From: Mesorhabditis belari
Taxonomy: Eukaryota; Nematoda; Chromadorea; Rhabditida; Rhabditidae
Length of the DNA: 64,000 nucleotides
Reading direction: 5' to 3'
Assembly (NCBI GenBank): GCA_958450365.1
Contig: CAUEEP010000926.1
Coordinates: forward strand, 1,287,501 to 1,351,500
The position numbers and the translations under genes were made by a program. The notes below the pieces were generated by a model, which was not told the origin of the DNA, searched no databases, and saw nothing but the letters and a program-made list of their open reading frames with translations. Of this stretch, positions 60,891 through 64,000 are shown in pieces (position 1 is the stretch's first letter; each line of letters opens with the position of its first letter).

Positions 60891-63185
60891 TCAATCAACC
60901 GGCAATCCGCGAATAATTCGATCAAATTGCGTCGCAAAGGCCTCAAAAGCAAATAATCGTTGCACCCGTTTTGGACCCTCTTTGGCAGCCAACAATCTAA
61001 AATTTGCATAAATTAATACAGCATAGTAATGTGGAAAAATGTTCCCCGAAAAAAATCATCCTATTATTTCTGCATCATTTCGTAAGCATGTCGACTATGT
61101 CAAATGAAGGAATACCATCAGATCTGATCATTGATCCACCAGAAATTACGGTATTTTTTATTTTTAACTAATCAATATTTGACCAAATGAGAGTTCTAAA
61201 ATCTTCTCTAGATGAAAGCTGCTGGTGATAAATTTGCCCTACAGATCATCAAAAAATCGCAAAAGGTTTAGTTATCCGATCCTACTAGAATAAGACCTTT
61301 TTAGGAAAAGTCATCGAGTAATGAAATGTATCGGATCGACCCCGTTTATAGTATTATCGAGCCCAATCAAGGAGCTTCACTCGAAATCCAACGAATGGTA
61401 AATTAAAACGTTTCAATCTATGAATTGTTTATTTCTAGATCGTAGTGCCTAAAGTCGATAAGCTCGTCGTCGAATACATGTACTGTGCAGAGAAACCTCC
61501 TAACGCCGAACAGCATTTCAAAGCAAACGCCAAGAAAGGATCGATCAACGTCAAGCTAACCACCAACTAGATTATGATATTTATGGAGAACTTTTATTTT
61601 AGGTTTTCAAGTACAAATGTTTCTAAGTCTTATGGGCCTTTTGCTTTGTTTGATTAAATCAAGCACCTTAAATCCTCTCGTTGTAGTATTGTTTTCATTG
61701 CTTCTGCAAACTGTTGTGGTGCCTGCTCCAAAAGGAACCCAGTTTTCCCGTCGTCAATCGTTTCCATTGGTCCTAAATCAACAATTTGTATGATAGTTTT
61801 AACATATTATACCTCCAGAATTCACAGCTATTACGGGTTTGCCAAGGTACATAGACTCAATGGGCACAATACCAAAATGCTCATTGTGCGGAGTATAAAG
61901 AACGGCTGTTGCACGTTTCAGTAAATATGCCTTTTCTCGATCAGCTAAGTGTAAAAAGATCAGTTAATATTATTCAAAACTTACATGGAGACTTGAGAAA
62001 TACAATATGTCGCGATGGAATATCGTTAGCCAACGCAAGGTCAACCAATTCACGATAATAAGTCACGTTTTCTTGATTAAGCTTGTCATATCCTCCGGCA
62101 ATAACCTAAGCTTCAAATAAAAGTGCTTCAAGAAAGCAAATACCAGACATGTATGATCAAATTCCGTAGCAGATAAAATGTGACGAAGATGTGCTAAAAA
62201 AGTTCTTTAATGAAAGCAAATGAAATAGGTACCGTAGGCTTTAACTGCCAAAGCGACATTTTTCTTGACTTCGTATCGATTTAATGACATGAATACAAAC
62301 TTCGCATCTTCAGGAATCTGAATGGTAAACACTAAAATGTTACATGTTGCACTGACTTCTTCAACCGTTCGTGTTTCAATCTCGTCAAAATATTTCATGT
62401 TGAGTGATGGATACACGACCTCTAATTTATGATCTGAATAGTATTTATTATATTCCTTAAAATGCTTTTTCTTACCTTTCAAAGATTTAAAAGTGCTACG
62501 AACAACTCCGGCAGTGTACTGACTGTTCACACAAATTATATCAGCCATCCCTGTCGTCCACTCCTCGAAAGAATCTAGTAAAAATCTAAAGAGGAACACT
62601 TTAATTAAAAGCTGAAAACATACCTATACATAGATTTCAAATACGTTTTCCTTTCGGTGAGAAGCATATCCGGATAATGACAATAAAATATCCTCCTGGC
62701 GCTTGAAAACAGCTTGAAAACCAGCAAACACGCAGAAACCTGTAAAAATCTATTAAAAGTTGCAGTCAGCTATTTATGGTACTCTTAGATATCAACTCTT
62801 TAAAAATCAACTTGGTCGCAAACAACGACATCAAAATCCATCTTTAGGCAAATCGCAATGGCAGCAAAAATCATTCGAATGTACGCACAAAGAGCAAAAA
62901 ATCTGCCCAATATGTGTCTCGGAAAGAGTTTTATAACTCTGACATCTAAATAACAACATTTACAAATAAATTCCAATCGAAATAAACCTAATTCCTTTGT
63001 TTCGCTGAACGCATGCGACTCGTCATATTGTGCTGTCACTATTTTTACATCGTGGTGTTTATTCTAAAATAAACAATGGCGAAAGGAGAAAATAATTTAC
63101 CGACTTTCAATGCAATTGCCGCATCAATAATAAGACGTTCGGCACCTCCAATTCCAAGGTCCGGGTGCAAAAAGAGGACCTTCAT
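60891..63185 (-). CDS. alg-2: ALG2, alpha-1,3/1,6-mannosyltransferase of N-glycan assembly
   Basis: Adds the second and third mannose to the dolichol-linked oligosaccharide on the cytosolic face of the ER (GT family 4). It starts [20 protein letters not shown]. Then [40 protein letters not shown] motif ([16 protein letters not shown]), [35 protein letters not shown] and the EX7E donor motif within [20 protein letters not shown], followed by [19 protein letters not shown]. The last exon (60891-60996) reads [20 protein letters not shown] and ends IIRGLPVD. It is joined in phase across a 670-b intron (60997-61666) containing an MSP-domain gene on the other strand. About ten exons. Confidence 0.93.
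61088..61570 (+). CDS. MSP-domain protein nested in ALG2 intron
   Basis: Four exons with short introns give about 110 residues, starting [20 protein letters not shown]. The MSP (major sperm protein/VAP) fold is indicated by the IDPPEI start, [31 protein letters not shown] and [18 protein letters not shown]. Stand-alone MSP-domain proteins of this length in nematodes are often sperm-expressed, but expression cannot be read here. An alternative start lies at 61097. The whole gene fits in the last intron of ALG2, in opposite orientation. Confidence 0.8.
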
Positions 63186-63508
63186 CCAGCGTTCTAAAAA
63201 TTAAACAACATATAAATTCAATGCCTTTAACTTATTTATTCTTCAAAAATACACCATTTATAAATTTTTTTATAATGATGTAAAGGATTCTCCTGCAGAA
63301 GTGACAGCAACGTGTCTTTACTCTCACCTCTCGTCTTTTTTTCTTTTCCCTCTCCATCGATTTTCGGTGGATAACAAACTGAGAAAACAACCGTTTTGAA
63401 ACGATTTCTATAAAGTTTTGCAAGAAAAAGCCTTTATGGTTTTTGTTATTTTTTAAAGTTAAATTAAAGTTTAAAGTTAAACATAGAATCAATCTTACAC
63501 ATTTAGAA

Positions 63509-64000
63509 ATGCGGGGCTATATTTATATAGCCACATTTTTGGCTGCCGTTTTGGCAAGTGATCTATCATTTTGTCAACGAAAGTGTCGAGACAAGTACGA
63601 TAATGAGCCCCAAGTAAAATTGTTATTTTTTTGCATTAATTCAATAATATTTTAGCAAGGAGCTTGCTTTGTGGGTTGTAAAAACCGAAAAAATGACATT
63701 GGAATGTTTCTCTTCATCGACTGTTATCGAAAATGTGAATCCATCTACGAGAACTCGACAAATAATGAAGCATCAGCCTGTCATTTTGCATGCGGCCTTC
63801 CTATGATCAATTCCGTTTTCGTAAGCACAATGACCAACTTGTGCTAACTAGTGGCGTCCGTTATAGATGAGCATGAACTACAACGGGAAGGGAAAGCCAG
63901 AAGTTCAAGTTATCAAGCATGATGGCCCCAAAGAAGACCGATCGGTTGAAAATTCTGTAAGTTTCCGACAGTAGCCAATAAAAGAAATTGTTGTAGGATC
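63509..64000 (+). CDS. TMEM59-like protein, 5' part (runs off the window)
   Basis: ATG follows ACATTTAG/AA, a likely trans-splice site. It starts with a signal peptide (MRGYIYIATFLAAVLASDLS), then a luminal cysteine-rich region: CQRKCRDKYDNEP, GACFVGCKNRKNDIGMFLF, CYRKCESIY, ACHFACGLPM. This spacing, with CxxxC pairs and ACHxxC, matches TMEM59/BSMAP, a Golgi/endosomal type I membrane protein linked to glycosylation control and autophagy in mammals. It continues with GKGKPEVQVIKHDG to a GTAAGT donor at 63958. The membrane segment and tail lie outside the window. Family assignment rests on the Cys pattern only. Confidence 0.65.

Overview
This is eukaryotic, almost certainly nematode, nuclear DNA. 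Genes are split into many short exons by introns of mostly 40-80 bp. 3' splice sites are T-rich, and TTTTAG is used at least as often as the TTTTCAG typical of Caenorhabditis. Several starts follow directly after a TTTNAG site, as expected for spliced-leader trans-splicing. The proteins include ShKT-domain and major sperm protein (MSP)-domain products. I cannot name the species; the acceptor preference argues against a close relative of C. elegans.

The window alternates compact gene blocks with long repeat-filled stretches. Block 1 (15.5-33.6 kb) holds a small possibly myristoylated protein (-), VPS35 of retromer (+), then ceramide glucosyltransferase, a 77-residue membrane protein, frataxin and a MARCH-type RING-CH ligase in a tight + strand row that looks like an operon. 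It continues with a two-domain ShKT secreted protein (-), a possible cysteine-rich secreted gene (-), a four-helix membrane protein (-) and a secreted peptide-precursor-like gene (-). Block 2 (40.6-49.5 kb) holds a DDAH-like amidine hydrolase (+) whose first exon is 1.7 kb from the second, and a four-helix membrane protein with a Ser/Thr/Pro-rich tail (-). Block 3 (55.6-64 kb) holds NDUFB6 (-) with a casein-kinase-1-family pseudogene nested antisense in an intron, a typical 2-Cys peroxiredoxin (-), ALG2 (-) with an MSP-domain gene nested antisense in its last intron, and the 5' part of a TMEM59-like gene (+). A further four-exon gene of unknown function lies at 0.76-3.83 kb (-).

The rest (most of 4-15 kb, 33.7-40 kb, 46-47.5 kb and 50-55 kb) is introns or intergenic DNA crowded with minisatellites (units of 10-35 bp), at least six families of foldback elements or MITEs (several in two to five copies, some nested), RTE and CR1/jockey-like LINE fragments, a tRNA-derived SINE-like duplication and a 111-bp poly(A) tract. 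Both ends of two MITE families, and many other non-coding places, carry the heptamer TACNGTA.

The conserved genes are housekeeping: endosomal recycling (VPS35), glycosphingolipid and N-glycan assembly (glucosyltransferase, ALG2), mitochondrial Fe-S and complex I function (frataxin, NDUFB6) and peroxide defence (peroxiredoxin). I see no single new multi-gene system. The most novel items are the small secreted precursor at 32.2-33.6 kb, the tiny membrane protein in the putative operon, and the nested genes and nested transposons.
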